NCBI GenBank assembly: GCA_051004815.1 | Contig: JBPCJY010000169.1 | Span: 1-48,970, forward strand | DNA: 48,970 nucleotides | Reading direction: 5' to 3' | DNA from: JBBQXY01 sp051004815 | GTDB taxonomy: Bacteria; Chloroflexota; Ktedonobacteria; Ktedonobacterales; Ktedonobacteraceae | Shown: positions 15,701 to 24,059 of the stretch, piece after piece | Position numbering within the stretch: the first letter of the stretch is position 1 | How the letters are laid out: each line of letters opens with the position of its first letter | Position numbers and translations under genes: made by a program | Notes under the pieces: model-generated | The model's input: only the letters and a program-made list of their open reading frames with translations | The model's database searches: none | What the model was told of the DNA's origin: nothing

Positions 15701-17722
15701 GTGCAGCAATTCGATGTCCCTTCCAGCTACCCAAACATAGACATGTTTGAAGATGTTCAGCAGACCGAGGCCAACTTGGCATATCAACGTGAGGTGCTCA
15801 AATACATCACAGATATCGGCTCTTCATTGCGTCTTCATATGGACATCGACATCTTGTTACAACGGGTAGCAGAGGCATCGTGTAAAGCACTGCGCTTTCG
15901 TCATTCGGCACTGTATCTGGCCGATGATGCAGGATATTTTCATGCCCGTGCTGTGTCAGGCGTGAGTGCAGAGAATGAAGAATACCTGCACCAGCATCCC
16001 TTGCCAGCAGATATTGTGGCGCAACTGATTTGCGAAGAGTATCGCATCAGCGAATCGTACTTTATTCCTGCCGAAGCTTCCCTTTGGCGCAATGAACAGA
16101 TAAATAATTACTTTGTCGTAGATGTAAGCGAAAGTGAACAGGTAGCTACCTCCCCCCTTTGTGCAACTATGCTTGATGGCACTGCCTGGCATCCTGAAGA
16201 TATGTTGCTGGTACCACTGATTACAGGCGACAATACCCTGCTCGGCTTTTTGACGCCAGACGCGCCTCTGGATGGTCGGCGTCCTATCCTGGAAACCATG
16301 GCCCTGCTCGAATTGTTTGCTAACCAGGCGGCGGTGGTCATTGAAGGCGCAGGCTTGTACAAGGAGGCGCAACAAACCAGCGAAGAGCGAGCCGCCCTTA
16401 TTAAAATCGGCTGGGCACTTTCAGCCCCGGACGCTTTGCGCGATCTACAGACCGTCTATCAGACCATCTACGAGCAAGTTGGGCGCGTCATGCCAACGGA
16501 CGCCTTCTATATCAGCCGCTATTATAGTGACACCGAAAAACTCATCATCGACTTCTTTATTGATGAAGGTGTGGTTTACCCTCCTCTTGAATACAAGCAT
16601 TATCCCGTCAGTATAAAAAAAATCCTCTACCAGGAAAACGCCGGCTATTTGTTTTCTACTGCCGAGGAGTATGCCGAATTTATAAAAGAAGAGAATCCTA
16701 ATACCCATGAGGGCCTGATCGGTAATGCGCGTCCATCACAATCTATTCTTTTCATCCCTATTCGTTATGGCGGACAGGTTCTTGGACTCCTCTCGGCACA
16801 GAGCTATCAGCCTCGTGCTTATACGACAAGACACCTGGAAATGTTGAAAGAAATCAGCGTCCAGGCTGGCATCGCTATTACGAATGTTCGTCTGAATACC
16901 GAACTGCGTGATGCACTCAAACGAGCACAAGAGTCAGAACAAGTCAAAAATCACTTCCTCATGACCGCCTCACATGAACTACGTACCCCTTTGACCGCCA
17001 TTCAAGGCTATCTTGAACTACTTGATACCTTCAATGCCGCGCTAGACGATGAGTCAAAACAACACTTCCTCCAAAACGCTCGTCGTGCTTGTGAAGAATT
17101 GATCCTACTGCTGGGTAATGTCATGGACACGAGCCGTATTGATCAAGACCATGTATCGCTCAACATGGGGCCAATGCAATTGGTCAAAGCTGTACAACTG
17201 ATCCTGGAAATTCTGGACCCCATCATTGCACGCGAGAAACGGCCAGTGCAAGTGAACGTGGCTGACGATGTATACGTCTGGGTGGACGACCTGCGCCTGC
17301 GCCAGGTGTTACTCAATGTCGTGGGCAACGCCTTAAAATATACTCCTGCCGCTTCCGCTATCGCTATCACTGCTACATGTGTTGACGTGGCAACAGTCAA
17401 AAGTCGCCTAGCTGCTTCTCAACAGGGGAAAGAGCCTGTTGTTACCCCTGACGCGGCGACCTTCGCGCTCGCTAACCCATTTGTATTAATTGAGATTCGC
17501 GATTGGGGGCCAGGCATCAACGCGGAGGAGCGCGAACGACTATTCACCAAATTTATGCGCCTGGATAACGCCATCAATAGTGTGCAACGCGGTACCGGTT
17601 TAGGGCTATACCTCTGTCGGCAACTTATCGAGGCTATGGCTGGGCATATCTGGGTGGAAAGCACAGGTATTCCGGGGGAGGGCTGCATCTTCGCTATCGC
17701 TCTTCCTCGCTATCATCATTGA
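15701..17722 (+). CDS. Orphan GAF-domain sensor histidine kinase
   Basis: Soluble sensor kinase of 673 residues without membrane segments. Two GAF-like domains are seen (about residues 30-180 and 225-400), then a HisKA domain with the phosphoacceptor His425 in MTASHELRTPLTAIQGYLELL-type context, and a HATPase domain with the N box (VVGNALKYTP), G1 box (RDWGPGI) and G2 box (GTGLGLYL). It autophosphorylates in response to a small ligand or redox/light signal sensed by GAF. The GTG start has GAGG nine bases upstream; an ATG at codon 15 is an alternative. No response regulator lies next to it, so its partner is elsewhere. Confidence 0.9.
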   Translation: MQQFDVPSSYPNIDMFEDVQQTEANLAYQREVLKYITDIGSSLRLHMDIDILLQRVAEASCKALRFRHSALYLADDAGYFHARAVSGVSAENEEYLHQHPLPADIVAQLICEEYRISESYFIPAEASLWRNEQINNYFVVDVSESEQVATSPLCATMLDGTAWHPEDMLLVPLITGDNTLLGFLTPDAPLDGRRPILETMALLELFANQAAVVIEGAGLYKEAQQTSEERAALIKIGWALSAPDALRDLQTVYQTIYEQVGRVMPTDAFYISRYYSDTEKLIIDFFIDEGVVYPPLEYKHYPVSIKKILYQENAGYLFSTAEEYAEFIKEENPNTHEGLIGNARPSQSILFIPIRYGGQVLGLLSAQSYQPRAYTTRHLEMLKEISVQAGIAITNVRLNTELRDALKRAQESEQVKNHFLMTASHELRTPLTAIQGYLELLDTFNAALDDESKQHFLQNARRACEELILLLGNVMDTSRIDQDHVSLNMGPMQLVKAVQLILEILDPIIAREKRPVQVNVADDVYVWVDDLRLRQVLLNVVGNALKYTPAASAIAITATCVDVATVKSRLAASQQGKEPVVTPDAATFALANPFVLIEIRDWGPGINAEERERLFTKFMRLDNAINSVQRGTGLGLYLCRQLIEAMAGHIWVESTGIPGEGCIFAIALPRYHH

Positions 17723-17817
17723 ACATGCATCAGTCATGGCAATTTGACGGGGTTATGCACGCTATGTTACCATACCTCTTAGCGGTGGATTGTCTACTAT
17801 CAAGAGGAGAGCGTGAC

Positions 17818-18180
17818 ATGAATTTATACGAACAATTAATAATGGTGCGCGACCGACTCGAAGGCATTGGCGCACATGATGATAGCATGGAGTTAGTCGA
17901 TAAATTGTTGCATCGGGCAGAGGCGGCGAAGGATGACAAAACGAGTACGACGCAGCTCAATGTGTTGCGTCACATGCTCAAGATGCGCGAAGCCAGCGAC
18001 AACTACAACATCTACAACGACCTGCAAGAATTGATCAGTGAGCGCGATGAAGTTGAGGTTGCTGCTCGCGAAGACTCGACCCTGGCAGCATACGTTGATA
18101 CGGAACGTCGCCCTAAGCCAAAGTCCTACTACAAGGCGCAAAAGGCCCAGAAGGAAAAAGCCAATAAAAAGAAGGATTAG
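17818..18180 (+). CDS. Small charged helical protein of unknown function
   Basis: Protein of 120 residues, mostly charged helix, with an extreme lysine-rich tail (KAQKAQKEKANKKKD). No domain is recognised. The start ATG at 17818 follows a strong AGAGGAG site; an upstream extension to 17719 lacks one. It lies about 95 bp behind the histidine kinase gene on the same strand. Its 3' end overlaps the stem of an intrinsic terminator. The basic tail could bind nucleic acid or membrane, but nothing in the sequence proves it. Confidence 0.65.
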   Translation: MNLYEQLIMVRDRLEGIGAHDDSMELVDKLLHRAEAAKDDKTSTTQLNVLRHMLKMREASDNYNIYNDLQELISERDEVEVAAREDSTLAAYVDTERRPKPKSYYKAQKAQKEKANKKKD

Positions 18181-18210
18181 CCCACCATTGCAATGGCTAT
18201 CCTTCTTTTT
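18166..18210 (+). terminator. Intrinsic terminator overlapping the gene end
   Basis: Arms 18166-18182 and 18195-18210 pair (AGAAGGA-TAGCC with GGCTA-TCCTTCT, one bulged base) and end in TTTTT. The stop codon of the small charged protein lies inside the left arm. Confidence 0.7.
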
Positions 18211-18243
18211 CATTATGTATCGTTGTGGCGGCCCTGCCCAGGG

Positions 18244-18307
18244 CTTACATGGGTAAGTTTTTCGGAGAGAGGCGCACGCCTCCCTCCGAAAAACTTACCC
18301 ATGTAAG
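18244..18307. repeat. 24-bp perfect inverted repeat
   Basis: Arms 18244-18267 and 18284-18307 are perfectly complementary; the loop itself contains a GAGGCG/CGCCTC stem. It lies in the non-coding stretch before the phospholipase D gene and behind a terminator, so it is more likely a dispersed hairpin element than a second terminator. Confidence 0.5.
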
Positions 18308-18351
18308 AACCCGTGGACTCCCACCCTCACTCCCACGCATCATGCTTCACT

Positions 18352-18405
18352 CTCAGTTTCAACTCAGTTGCTCCACAGTGTCAACTTATACGGCCATGCT
18401 ATGCT
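18352..18405 (+). promoter_or_regulatory. Heptad-repeat promoter of the phospholipase D gene
   Basis: Four 7-base units at exact 11-bp period: CTCAGTT (18352), CTCAGTT (18363), CACAGTG (18374) and CTTATAC (18385). Eight bases after the last unit comes TATGCT (18400-18405), a plausible -10 box. This is the layout of promoters activated by SARP or OmpR-type winged-helix proteins. A near copy precedes the stress operon at 22833-22886. Confidence 0.65.
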
Positions 18406-18528
18406 TCTATCGTGGACAGGGATAGCCCGATGGTGATCCATCGGCGTGAGCGTGAAGAAATTCCCTGTTCATCTAGTACAGAGGCAGTCAGAACGCAGTT
18501 GTTTTGACCGACCAGATGAAAGAGGATT

Positions 18529-19755
18529 ATGAACTATCAACTGTTGCTTTGGATTGTGCTGACATTCCTCACGATGCAACTGATGGTAATCGGCACAATC
18601 GCTGTGGTTGATATGCGGCGCAAGCGTACCCATTTACAGGGGCATTTCCCACGCACCTGTCCTGCACCTCTGACGATAGGCGATTCGGAGATACAACTAT
18701 ATACCTACGGTGAAGACCTGTATGAAGCGATGCTCCATGCCATTCGTCAGGCGCGAGAGCGCATTGTCTTCGAAACATTTATCTGGAAGGACGACGAGAT
18801 CGGGCAGCGGTTCAAGCAGGAACTACAACGTGCCGCCAATCGTGGAATCCAGGTATACATCATTTTCGATGGCTTTGCCAACCTTGTTGTTCCACGCTCC
18901 TTCAAACGCTTTGCCTCATGCCCTAACCTGCATGTCCTGGAGTATCCACTGCTGTCATGGCCGTGGCATCCATTCCATTTGCGCAGTTATGCACGCGACC
19001 ACCGCAAGATTCTGGCGGTAGACGGCCAGACAGCCTTTGTGGGCGGTTACAATATTGGAACACGCTATGCCACCGAGTGGCGCGACACACACGTCCGCAT
19101 CACGGGGCCTGCGGCCTGGGAAGTGGAAAACGTGTGTATCGACTTCTGGAATGCGCATCGTGGACAACGATTGCCCCAGCTCCCCGATCGCGGAACACGC
19201 GACTGGGACCCCCATATCACGATTCATCGCAACGATCCGCACCTGATGATTTTTCCCATCCGTGCCAGCTATCTTGAAGCGATTGACCGGGCGCAACAGC
19301 ATATTTACCTGACACACGCGTACTTCATCCCCGACCGCACAATCCTGCGTGGTTTGCTTGCCGCCGCCGCACGCGGTGTCGATGTGCGCATCCTCTTACC
19401 GGAGACCTCCAACCATACCTTTGCTGATTGGCTGGCCCGTGGCTACTACTCGCAATGTCTGCGAGGCGGCATTCGTTTGCTGCTCTACCAGAATGCCATG
19501 GTACACGCGAAGACAGCAACGATAGATGGCGTCTGGTCAACCGTCGGGACGGCGAACCTGGATCGCCTGAGCCTCGTGGGCAATTTCGAGGTGAACGTAG
19601 AGTTCTACGACGAAACACTGGCCCAACAGATGGAAGCCATCTTTCAAAAAGACACGTCGAACACCCACGCATTGACACTAAAGGAGTGGCAACGCCGTTC
19701 GTTACTCGAGAGGTTCGCCGAACTACTGCTGCTCCCGCTGCGCCCGTTCCTGTAG
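18529..19755 (+). CDS. Phospholipase D-family protein, cardiolipin synthase-like
   Basis: Protein of 408 residues with one N-terminal membrane helix (about residues 3-27) and two HKD motifs: HRKILAVD near residue 164 and HAKTATID near residue 326, the latter followed by GTANLD, typical of bacterial cardiolipin synthases. Such enzymes join two phosphatidylglycerol molecules or transfer phosphatidyl groups at the membrane. It is shorter than the common 480-residue Cls form, having one rather than two N-terminal helices. The ATG follows AGAGGA. It is controlled by a heptad-repeat promoter shared with the facing UspA/baeRF operon, suggesting a role in a common stress response. Confidence 0.85.
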   Translation: MNYQLLLWIVLTFLTMQLMVIGTIAVVDMRRKRTHLQGHFPRTCPAPLTIGDSEIQLYTYGEDLYEAMLHAIRQARERIVFETFIWKDDEIGQRFKQELQRAANRGIQVYIIFDGFANLVVPRSFKRFASCPNLHVLEYPLLSWPWHPFHLRSYARDHRKILAVDGQTAFVGGYNIGTRYATEWRDTHVRITGPAAWEVENVCIDFWNAHRGQRLPQLPDRGTRDWDPHITIHRNDPHLMIFPIRASYLEAIDRAQQHIYLTHAYFIPDRTILRGLLAAAARGVDVRILLPETSNHTFADWLARGYYSQCLRGGIRLLLYQNAMVHAKTATIDGVWSTVGTANLDRLSLVGNFEVNVEFYDETLAQQMEAIFQKDTSNTHALTLKEWQRRSLLERFAELLLLPLRPFL

Positions 19756-19760
19756 CCTAC

Positions 19761-19839
19761 AATCCATCTCACTTAAGCAACTTCCAAAGTGTATGAATGG
19801 CCCTACGCCTGCTTGCTACGTCCTTACATGAGATGGATT
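19761..19839. repeat. 11-bp inverted repeat flanking a 57-bp spacer
   Basis: AATCCATCTCA at 19761-19771 and its complement at 19829-19839, behind the phospholipase D gene. Possibly the ends of a small degenerate element; no gene inside. Confidence 0.35.
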
Positions 19840-19853
19840 GGACACAAAGTCAA

Positions 19854-19887
19854 GCTGGAAGCATTCCTTTAAGGGAGTGCTTCCAGC
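19854..19887. terminator. Hairpin between convergent genes
   Basis: Arms of about 16 bp (19854-19869 and 19872-19887, one mismatch, GCTGGAAGCA outermost) between the convergent phospholipase D and baeRF genes. No long T tract; probably a bidirectional terminator. Confidence 0.5.
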
Positions 19888-19905
19888 CTGATGAAAGCAG
19901 ATGTA

Positions 19906-21075
19906 TTAGTAGCGAAACAGTGCCGCTGCCAACGTTCCGCCGGGTACATGTCTCTGCTTGACCGCATAGACAGTACCTCCGTACAGCAAGGTTTGTACTG
20001 CCGCGAAATCCAGAAGATCCTCATCTCCGCACTCGGCCTGTTGGTGAATCGATATCGCCATAGTATCTGGCTCAAAGCTACCCCACTCGTGCCGATCAAC
20101 GGCAACAAACAAGGTACCAACTCGTCCAGTATACGCCACCGGAACAATCGCTTCAATATCGTTTGCAGCCAGGCTGGAAACGTATCTTGTAGAGGCATAC
20201 TGTCTGTAGCGGGCGGCAGCATACTCCTGCTCCTTCAAGAAGTGTGGTGCTGCAACCTTCCAGGCTTGCTGCTGCAATGTCTCCATCCCGAGCCGGTCAG
20301 GGTTTCCAGTAACGCCCTGTTCCAGCACTTGCGCATAGCTATTCGCCTTATGGTAGATCGGTAGGAGGTGCTCTACCCCGGCCAGCACCAGCGGCACGTG
20401 TTCCTCGCGCAGGATTGGCTGCAATCCTCTATCGATCCTTTGAAAGTAGCGCAGCAGTTGCTCATCAGTGCTATCCTCCCCCTGTCCATGCATGACCGCC
20501 ACTTGCTGTCTACCTCTCCCCGTTGACATGCCGGCATAGACCTGGAGTTGTCTTTCAGCACCCTTGTACGCGAGTATCTCGGCAAGACTCCGCGGAACCG
20601 CTTCAGGCAGTGCGAGCTCACTGATGCGGTGGCGTGTACCCTCAAACAACCGGACATTGTTCTGCGAGAGAGCCAGCAGGTAGAAGCGTTGTTCGTCTCC
20701 AAGCAGAAACGGAAGCAGTGGCTTGAGATGGAAACGACGCCCGACGATCACGCTCTCCTCAACAGGGTACGGAAGGCGATACGAGCGAAACATGTCCTGG
20801 GAACGAAAAATTGCCAACCCATCACCTTGTTCCTGCCAAAACAGCGCGTCCTCGACCAGTGCCTGCACTGGTTCCAACACTTCCTTGACCACAGAGGGGC
20901 GTAAGTTACATGCCAGTAAGTGCTGCTCGGCCTCGCGCAGCAGATTCTTGAGTCGAATACGGCCCTGGAGCGTCTCGACTCCCGCACGATGCGTGGGTAG
21001 GAACAGCGAGACACAGGTTCCCTGTGGTTGCTCTATCAGTGTTTGGAGTTCTGTTTTCATACTCCTCTTTCTCAT
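19906..21075 (-). CDS. baeRF-family protein (bacterial archaeo-eukaryotic release factor-like)
   Basis: Cytoplasmic protein of 389 residues matching the bacterial eRF1-like (baeRF) families: N-terminal VSLFLPTHRAG segment, a middle region with RFYLLALSQNNVRLFEGT (the eRF1 domain 2-like strand), and the C-terminal third with PLVLAGVEHLLPIYHKAN and GTLFVAVDRHEWG. Members are thought to act on stalled or resting ribosomes; the release-factor GGQ loop is not clearly present here. The start is the ATG at 21075 with AAGGAAGG nine bases upstream. It is the last gene of the operon with the double UspA, an association also known from dormancy regulons of mycobacteria. Confidence 0.72.
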   Translation of the reverse strand: MRKRSMKTELQTLIEQPQGTCVSLFLPTHRAGVETLQGRIRLKNLLREAEQHLLACNLRPSVVKEVLEPVQALVEDALFWQEQGDGLAIFRSQDMFRSYRLPYPVEESVIVGRRFHLKPLLPFLLGDEQRFYLLALSQNNVRLFEGTRHRISELALPEAVPRSLAEILAYKGAERQLQVYAGMSTGRGRQQVAVMHGQGEDSTDEQLLRYFQRIDRGLQPILREEHVPLVLAGVEHLLPIYHKANSYAQVLEQGVTGNPDRLGMETLQQQAWKVAAPHFLKEQEYAAARYRQYASTRYVSSLAANDIEAIVPVAYTGRVGTLFVAVDRHEWGSFEPDTMAISIHQQAECGDEDLLDFAAVQTLLYGGTVYAVKQRHVPGGTLAAALFRY

Positions 21076-21112
21076 GATTGATTGCCTTCCTTATTCCTTA
21101 TTCTTTCCATCT

Positions 21113-22168
21113 TTAGTACTGGTACGTGTATCGCTCGACCCGCTTGCTGCTTTGTCTGTTCTCCTCTTCTATCTGCTCATTCTCGACCGCCTTGCTTTGC
21201 CCTTGCGGTGGCACAATGAGAAGTGGGAGTTTTGTATCACGCAGCACATGTTCAGTGACACTGCCCATGACCCAGCGCTGCAATCCGTCGCGTCCATGCG
21301 TTGCCAGCGCGATCACATCACAGTCGCCCAACATTTCGCCCCATTCTTCTGTACCTTCTATGTTCTCTGCCGTCCTGATGAGCGTCTCTGCTACATAGCT
21401 ATCGACCGCGACAGACCAGGTGACAGCCAGCTTGAGTTTTGCGACCGCGGGTGCGACGAGACCTTCACGAAGATGCTCTGCCGTCGCGCTGAGATAGCGC
21501 CTTGTCTTCTCACTCGCCGTCAACATTCCCCCCTCCTCACTACGAGCGGTCACTGGTTGCACCACGCGCAACAGGTGGAGTACTCCTGGCATGGAGCTGG
21601 GATCGGTCAGAGCAGTGAGCAGGTAGGCCGCGGGTTCGAGTGCCGCCTTGGCGGATACCGAGCCATCCAACGGAACGAGCGCACGCAGTGGGCGCGTGGC
21701 ATCTGGACGCCCTTCACCAGGCATCGGCCCATCCTCGCGCAGCACCAATACAGGTACTTCGGCTTCTCGTGCCAGCTTTTCCGCGACACTGCCCATGATG
21801 CGGCGCGTCACGCCCTTGTAGCCATGACTGCACAGGACGATCAGATCAGCCTCGGAGTCGTCGGCCACCGCCAGCAGCGTGGAAACCGTTGGGCCAAAGC
21901 GTACCACTGTTTCCGTGGGGACACTTTCCAGGTTGGGCGCGGTAATAACGTCCGCGAGGTACTGCTCCGCCTCGGCGCAGTCAGCAGTAAGCACCTGGTG
22001 TGCCAGGGTGGTTCGCGTTGCCATGGAAGGCCATAAACCGCTGGATTTACTCACCGCCCGCACAAGGATAACTGATCCCCCGGAGGCGTATGCGAGACGC
22101 ACGGCAACGGGAATAGCCCGTTCGGCGCGAGCCGACCCATCTAATGGAACGAGGATTCGTTGAAACAT
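21113..22168 (-). CDS. Tandem-domain universal stress protein
   Basis: Protein of 351 residues with two UspA domains. Each begins with the strand-loop ILVPLDGS / ALVPLDGS and ends with the ATP-binding pattern G-x2-G-x9-GS: SHGYKGVTRRIMGSVAE near residue 130 and THGRDGLQRWVMGSVTE near residue 295. Both nucleotide sites therefore look intact. The C-terminal tail is polar and charged. Such proteins bind ATP and promote survival in starvation or low oxygen. It lies between the unknown 167-residue gene (15 bp gap) and the baeRF gene (37 bp gap) in one operon. Confidence 0.92.
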   Translation of the reverse strand: MFQRILVPLDGSARAERAIPVAVRLAYASGGSVILVRAVSKSSGLWPSMATRTTLAHQVLTADCAEAEQYLADVITAPNLESVPTETVVRFGPTVSTLLAVADDSEADLIVLCSHGYKGVTRRIMGSVAEKLAREAEVPVLVLREDGPMPGEGRPDATRPLRALVPLDGSVSAKAALEPAAYLLTALTDPSSMPGVLHLLRVVQPVTARSEEGGMLTASEKTRRYLSATAEHLREGLVAPAVAKLKLAVTWSVAVDSYVAETLIRTAENIEGTEEWGEMLGDCDVIALATHGRDGLQRWVMGSVTEHVLRDTKLPLLIVPPQGQSKAVENEQIEEENRQSSKRVERYTYQY

Positions 22169-22183
22169 TGTAGCAATCTCCTT

Positions 22184-22687
22184 TTAATATCGTGCCGTAA
22201 GCCCCCTGGCTTCAACTAAGGGGATGGAAGGCACGCTTGACGTTGAAGAATACGAGGTCGTGGTGGGAAGATCATCACCTGTTACGACCACCTGGACAAA
22301 CACACCACTTTGCACCACCCGGCCCTGCACACCGCTTTCCGTCACCTGGACGGCGACCAGGTAGGTTCGTGTCTCTCCTGCTCGCGCTCCACTCACATCA
22401 AAGGTAATGTTCGTCGACCGTGGCTGGCGATAGAGTACCTGTCCTTCTGCATGCCAGAGTGTGTAAAGAGGTTCCTGCATCCCTGCCATCTCGATGCTGT
22501 AGCGACCTACGATGGGATGAAGAGCGGCTTCCCGCTCAGTTACGTACAACCTGATATCTCCTGTGATGTGTACCTTTGGTTGCTCAGGCCTCGATCCAGC
22601 CTGAGCTGGAAGGTATGCTCCTCGTTGAGAGAGGTACACCTGCGGCACTTCTGAGAGTTGAGATCGTGGTGGGAGCATAGCACTCAT
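22184..22687 (-). CDS. Unknown protein, first gene of the stress operon
   Basis: Protein of about 167 residues with no recognised family. It looks rich in beta strands (alternating valine/threonine runs such as RTYLVAVQVTES and GVFVQVVVTGDD), lacks cysteine, signal peptide and membrane helices, and ends with a serine/threonine-rich stretch. The start ATG at 22687 has AAAGGAA nine bases upstream; the ATG at 22696 lies on top of that site. It is the promoter-proximal gene of the UspA-baeRF operon, transcribed from the heptad promoter. Confidence 0.65.
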   Translation of the reverse strand: MSAMLPPRSQLSEVPQVYLSQRGAYLPAQAGSRPEQPKVHITGDIRLYVTEREAALHPIVGRYSIEMAGMQEPLYTLWHAEGQVLYRQPRSTNITFDVSGARAGETRTYLVAVQVTESGVQGRVVQSGVFVQVVVTGDDLPTTTSYSSTSSVPSIPLVEARGLTARY

Positions 22688-22832
22688 ACGTATCATTTCC
22701 TTTCTTGCTCTCGCCTTACCAGCCTAATACTGTGCTGATAGGACTTCTTCTCGCTGGTATGCACTTGCATACTTCATAGCAATGGAACAAGACATGCATG
22801 AACCAAGCGGTACTCCATGTCCTCTCAATAGA

Positions 22833-22886
22833 AGCATACTCTGACCGTATGAGTTGACACTGTAGAATTACTGAGTTAGAACTGAG
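22833..22886 (-). promoter_or_regulatory. Heptad-repeat promoter of the UspA-baeRF operon
   Basis: Read on the minus strand: CTCAGTT (22886-22880), CTCAGTA (22875-22869), TACAGTG (22864-22858), CTCATAC (22853-22847), at exact 11-bp period, then eight bases and TATGCT (22838-22833). Almost the same sequence drives the phospholipase D gene at 18352-18405. Confidence 0.65.
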
Positions 22887-22998
22887 AGGGAAGAACGTTA
22901 CATGACGATTGCTCATTTTGGAAAGTCAATGCTATCGTCTGGCTCATAGCCAGCAGACAGTGCGGTAACGAGTTGCATATGTTCTCCCGTAATACAAT

Positions 22999-23036
22999 AC
23001 CGACCTGCAAGGTTCCTCAGTGGGTCGCAGGTCGGT
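22999..23036. terminator. Hairpin downstream of the GreA gene
   Basis: ACCGACCTGC (22999-23008) pairs with GCAGGTCGGT (23027-23036), 22 bp behind the GreA stop codon (minus strand). Probable terminator without a T tract. Confidence 0.5.
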
Positions 23037-23057
23037 CAAGCATTCCGCCTCTCGCAG

Positions 23058-23522
23058 TTACTCGATACCGCGAATGGTATACGTTTTCACTCCACCGGGA
23101 GTAGCCACCATGACCTGGTCGCCTGCTTTGCGACCCAACAGTGCTTTCCCTACCGGCGATTCATTGGAAATTCGCCCGGCCCCTGGATTGGCTTCATACG
23201 ATCCAACGATGGTATAACGGTACGTACCACCATCGCTGGTGGTAAGATGCACGACAGAGCCGAGCGAGACAATGTCTGTCAGCACCTTGTCAAGTTCAAC
23301 CACTTGAGCATTGGCCAGCAAATGCTCCAACTCCGCAATGCGTGCTTCGAGACGTGCCTGCTCAAACCTCGCATCTTCAAACGCGGCGTTTCTGATGACA
23401 TCGCCCGCTTCCACCGCTTCGCGCAGATATTGGGCTACCTCAGCCCGTTTCACTATGCACAGATATTCCAACTGACTACGTAATGTTTGATGTCCATCAC
23501 TGGTGAGAAACTGCGTGTTCAT
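23058..23522 (-). CDS. GreA-like transcription elongation factor
   Basis: Protein of 154 residues, the normal GreA size. An N-terminal coiled-coil (about residues 10-75, with AFEDARFEQARLEARIAELE) is followed by the FKBP-like domain (IVGSYEANPGAGRISNESPVGKALLGRKAGD, then VATPGG). GreA enters the secondary channel of RNA polymerase and makes it cut backtracked RNA. At the coiled-coil tip, where E. coli GreA has GDLKENA with the two essential acidic residues, this protein reads GDVIRNA: the aspartate is kept but the glutamate is an arginine. It may thus be a weak or non-cleaving paralogue. The ATG at 23522 follows AAAGGAAA; the longer frame upstream runs through repeats and is not coding. Confidence 0.85.
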   Translation of the reverse strand: MNTQFLTSDGHQTLRSQLEYLCIVKRAEVAQYLREAVEAGDVIRNAAFEDARFEQARLEARIAELEHLLANAQVVELDKVLTDIVSLGSVVHLTTSDGGTYRYTIVGSYEANPGAGRISNESPVGKALLGRKAGDQVMVATPGGVKTYTIRGIE

Positions 23523-23827
23523 CGCCCGTTTCCTTTCTCTTGTATTTCCTTTGTCCCTCCTAGTATGGCACTCGGAAATGAGACAGCCATGTGAACATCC
23601 TGAACCAGGGCTGAGAATGTAATAGTGGGAAATATTCAGCTTTTCCAGGAAAGCAGTACCTAATAATGGGTGCATTTCTTTTTTTGCAAGGGCGTTCTGC
23701 AATGGGTGTAGAGACAGGGGCCGCACCCTATCCGGGGGACAGGTAATAGTGGAGTATGTGGGAGCCTTGTACCCAATACATTTCAAATAAGCGAAACGAC
23801 ATGCGGCGTGTGCGTAGGGACAGGGGG

Positions 23828-23940
23828 CTTTCACTGGGAGGTTTTTTGAAGCGCGCCGGTTTCGCCTGTCAGGCTGAGCGCCGCGAAGAATGACATTCCC
23901 CCTCGCCGATGCCTTTCCCCAAAAAACCTCCCAGTGAAAG
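23828..23940. mobile_element. MITE-like element with 21-bp terminal inverted repeats
   Basis: 113 bp bounded by perfect 21-bp inverted repeats (23828-23848 and 23920-23940, outer end CTTTCACTGGGAGG). It is flanked by a direct repeat GGGACAGGGGG (23817-23827 and 23941-23951), as expected of a target-site duplication, and removing it restores an uninterrupted copy of the G-rich dispersed repeat. The interior has a CCTGTCAGGCTGAGCG-type sequence seen in many bacterial hairpin elements. No coding capacity. Confidence 0.6.
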
Positions 23941-24000
23941 GGGACAGGGGGCGGGGTCGTGGCAGATGGGGGGCCTGGTGCCTGTCCTGCACCCTGTCTG
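23941..24000 (+). repeat. Dispersed G-rich repeat, copy B (split by the MITE)
   Basis: Blocks GGGACAGGGGGC and GGGGGGCCTGGTGCCTGTCC in the same order as copy A; the left end (GCGTAGGGACAGGGGG, about 23812-23827) is on the other side of the inserted element. Confidence 0.65.
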
Positions 24001-24059
24001 CACCCTGTCTGGGGGACAGGTAATAACAGGTAATAGGGGTCTGGCTCCTTCCCACAGAA

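Noticed and set aside
20723..22036. Plus-strand open frame of 437 codons opposite the baeRF and UspA genes
   Set aside because: It spans two well-supported minus-strand genes and has no recognisable domain.
22716..22916. Minus-strand frame of 66 codons
   Set aside because: It covers the heptad promoter, which is repeated at 18352 in a different reading context; no coding signal.
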